Positions 4,901 through 5,593 of a stretch of 5,593 nt of DNA are shown piece by piece. Source of the stretch: JAJTFW01 sp046160245 (GTDB lineage: Bacteria; Bacteroidota; Bacteroidia; AKYH767-A; OLB10); NCBI GenBank assembly GCA_046160245.1, contig JBJXGU010000333.1:1-5593 (forward strand). The letters run 5' to 3'. The first letter of the stretch is position 1; each line of letters begins with the position of its first letter. The notes beneath the pieces were generated by a model. The model saw only the letters and a program-made list of their open reading frames with translations, had not been told where the DNA came from and did no database searches. The position numbers and the translations under genes were made by a program.

Positions 4901-4980
4901 AAATTTTGGCAAGGATGAGTGCACCGATTGCATGACTGTAAAATTTTGCTGGGGATGATTGCACTGATTGCATGACTGTA
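4901..4980. repeat. 40-bp tandem duplication
   Basis: Two abutting 40-bp units (4901-4940, 4941-4980) start AAATTTTG and end GATTGCATGACTGTA, identical at 34 of 40 positions. A partial third copy (AAATTTTGGCGGGGAT, then AGTGCATG) lies at 5296-5319, just before the second 38-bp repeat. No ORF is visible. Confidence 0.85.
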
Positions 4981-5020
4981 TAAAATGCGTCGTTGATAGA
5001 AAGCAGCCAAAAATTTATTT

Positions 5021-5140
5021 TTAAAAAAAATAGGATGCGTAATATATTCTTGTTCATATATTTATGCAACATCTCAACCTCATTTATTAAATTGAATGTA
5101 CATAGACCAAATATTTTAATTATTTTTCAAAATGTAATTT
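5021..5140. repeat. AT-rich dispersed repeat, copy 2
   Basis: Second copy of the 4325-4440 repeat, in the same orientation. It is preceded by TTGATAGAAAGCAG, a fragment of the 38-bp repeat, and followed by a CAGGTACCTACATA motif echoed after copy 3. The plus-strand ORF that crosses it has the Phe/Ile/Asn/Lys bias of AT-rich noncoding DNA. Confidence 0.7.
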
Positions 5141-5216
5141 CGTCAGGTACCTACATAAGAGAAAAGAGGAAAAAGTTTTGCGACGTACTCTTCCCGAGTC
5201 TTACATTGATAATTTT

Positions 5217-5275
5217 TTACAACACCTCATTTATTAAATCATAAACCAAATATTTAAATTATTTTTTAAAATGTT
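5217..5275. repeat. AT-rich dispersed repeat, copy 3 (truncated)
   Basis: Shares CAACACCTCATTTATTAAAT and the AATTATTTTTTAAAATGTTA end with copies 1 and 2, but lacks their first half. It lies about 200 bp after copy 2, then runs into the partial 40-bp unit and the second 38-bp repeat, so the whole 4851-5370 block is a shuffled composite of three repeat types. Confidence 0.6.
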
Positions 5276-5330
5276 ACCTACGTACGATGATTTTAAATTT
5301 TGGCGGGGATTAGTGCATGTAAAAGGTCGT

Positions 5331-5368
5331 AGATAGAAAGTAGGGGTTTTATTTACCAAACCCCCTCC
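5331..5368. repeat. 38-bp repeat with GGGGTTT/AAACCCC hairpin, copy 2
   Basis: Identical to 4851-4888 at 37 of 38 positions. It directly abuts the tRNA-derived element that starts near 5371, so it may mark that element's left boundary. Confidence 0.85.
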
Positions 5369-5370
5369 GA

Positions 5371-5453
5371 GCTGTAGCGGGGGGGCGGTAAACAGGACGA
5401 AGCAGGAGGTATAATGCTGCTATGTCCGCGGGTTTGAATCCCAGGCACACCAT
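5371..5453 (+). repeat. tRNA-derived SINE-like element
   Basis: A TAGCGGGGGGGCGG stretch (5375-5388) resembles an A box, and GGTTTGAATCC (5431-5441) matches the B box with one change. The end GGCACACCA resembles an acceptor strand plus CCA. AGCAG and CTGCT in the middle can pair, in the place of an anticodon or variable arm. The acceptor and T stems are degenerate, so this is a retroposon head rather than a working tRNA gene. A fragment is repeated at 188-215. The last 140 bases (5454-5593) hold only AT-rich sequence with no gene I can support. Confidence 0.5.
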
Positions 5454-5593
5454 CTACGCTTTATTCAACTTGTATTATTGCAAGTGAAATGAGAAAAGGA
5501 CAAAAATAAACAAAAAAGAGGCCAGGATTGGCCAATTTAAAAAAACAAGCTTCTTCAAACCTTTTGCACTATTATGTCCTTATAATTATCAGA

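Noticed and set aside
4993..5244. Plus-strand ORF of 83 aa
   Set aside because: Phe/Ile/Lys/Asn-rich translation of AT-rich repeat DNA, spanning two repeat copies; no protein-like pattern.

Overview
The window looks like AT-rich nuclear DNA from an invertebrate animal. Coding sequence is split by GT-AG introns with pyrimidine-rich 3' sites. The rest holds tRNA-derived (SINE-like) repeats, a MITE-like element, a probable Helitron-type end and a large palindrome. No bacterial operon, Shine-Dalgarno or phage signature is visible. I cannot name the species. All gene models come from reading frames, splice phases and motifs; no database was consulted.

All convincing genes lie on the minus strand. 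(1) About 2818 to 439: a four-exon gene whose phases fit exactly (52 + 99 + 28 codons, one split codon, 148 codons; 328 aa). It encodes a single-pass membrane protein: a six-cysteine N-terminus, a Ser/Thr/Pro stalk, one transmembrane helix, then a cytoplasmic tail with a dileucine sorting motif and a long acidic AQS-ETE repeat. (2) Inside its third intron, same strand, is an exon-like segment (1379-1048) encoding a near-complete SWIB/MDM2-type domain. Its phase lets it be joined after exon 3, and a further candidate exon (1908-1854) has the same phases as exon 3. The locus may therefore make alternative cytoplasmic tails, or house a second interleaved gene. (3) At 3750-2932 is an ORF of 272 codons, longer than its first ATG suggests, predicted to be a repeated strand-plus-helix protein, perhaps nucleic-acid binding. 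It ends only 113 bp before the membrane-protein ATG, and a good 3' splice site lies between them.

The right half (3760-5593) has no intact gene. It holds two tandem tRNA-like units (3879-4153), a Helitron-like 5' end (4209), dispersed AT-rich repeats, a palindrome with three symmetry centres exactly 158 bp apart (4497, 4655, 4813) whose two arms carry decayed copies of one coding fragment, a 40-bp tandem duplication and a second tRNA-derived element near 5375-5453. A fragment of that last element also occurs at 188-215, beyond the 3' end of the membrane gene, next to a GATTNN hexamer array.
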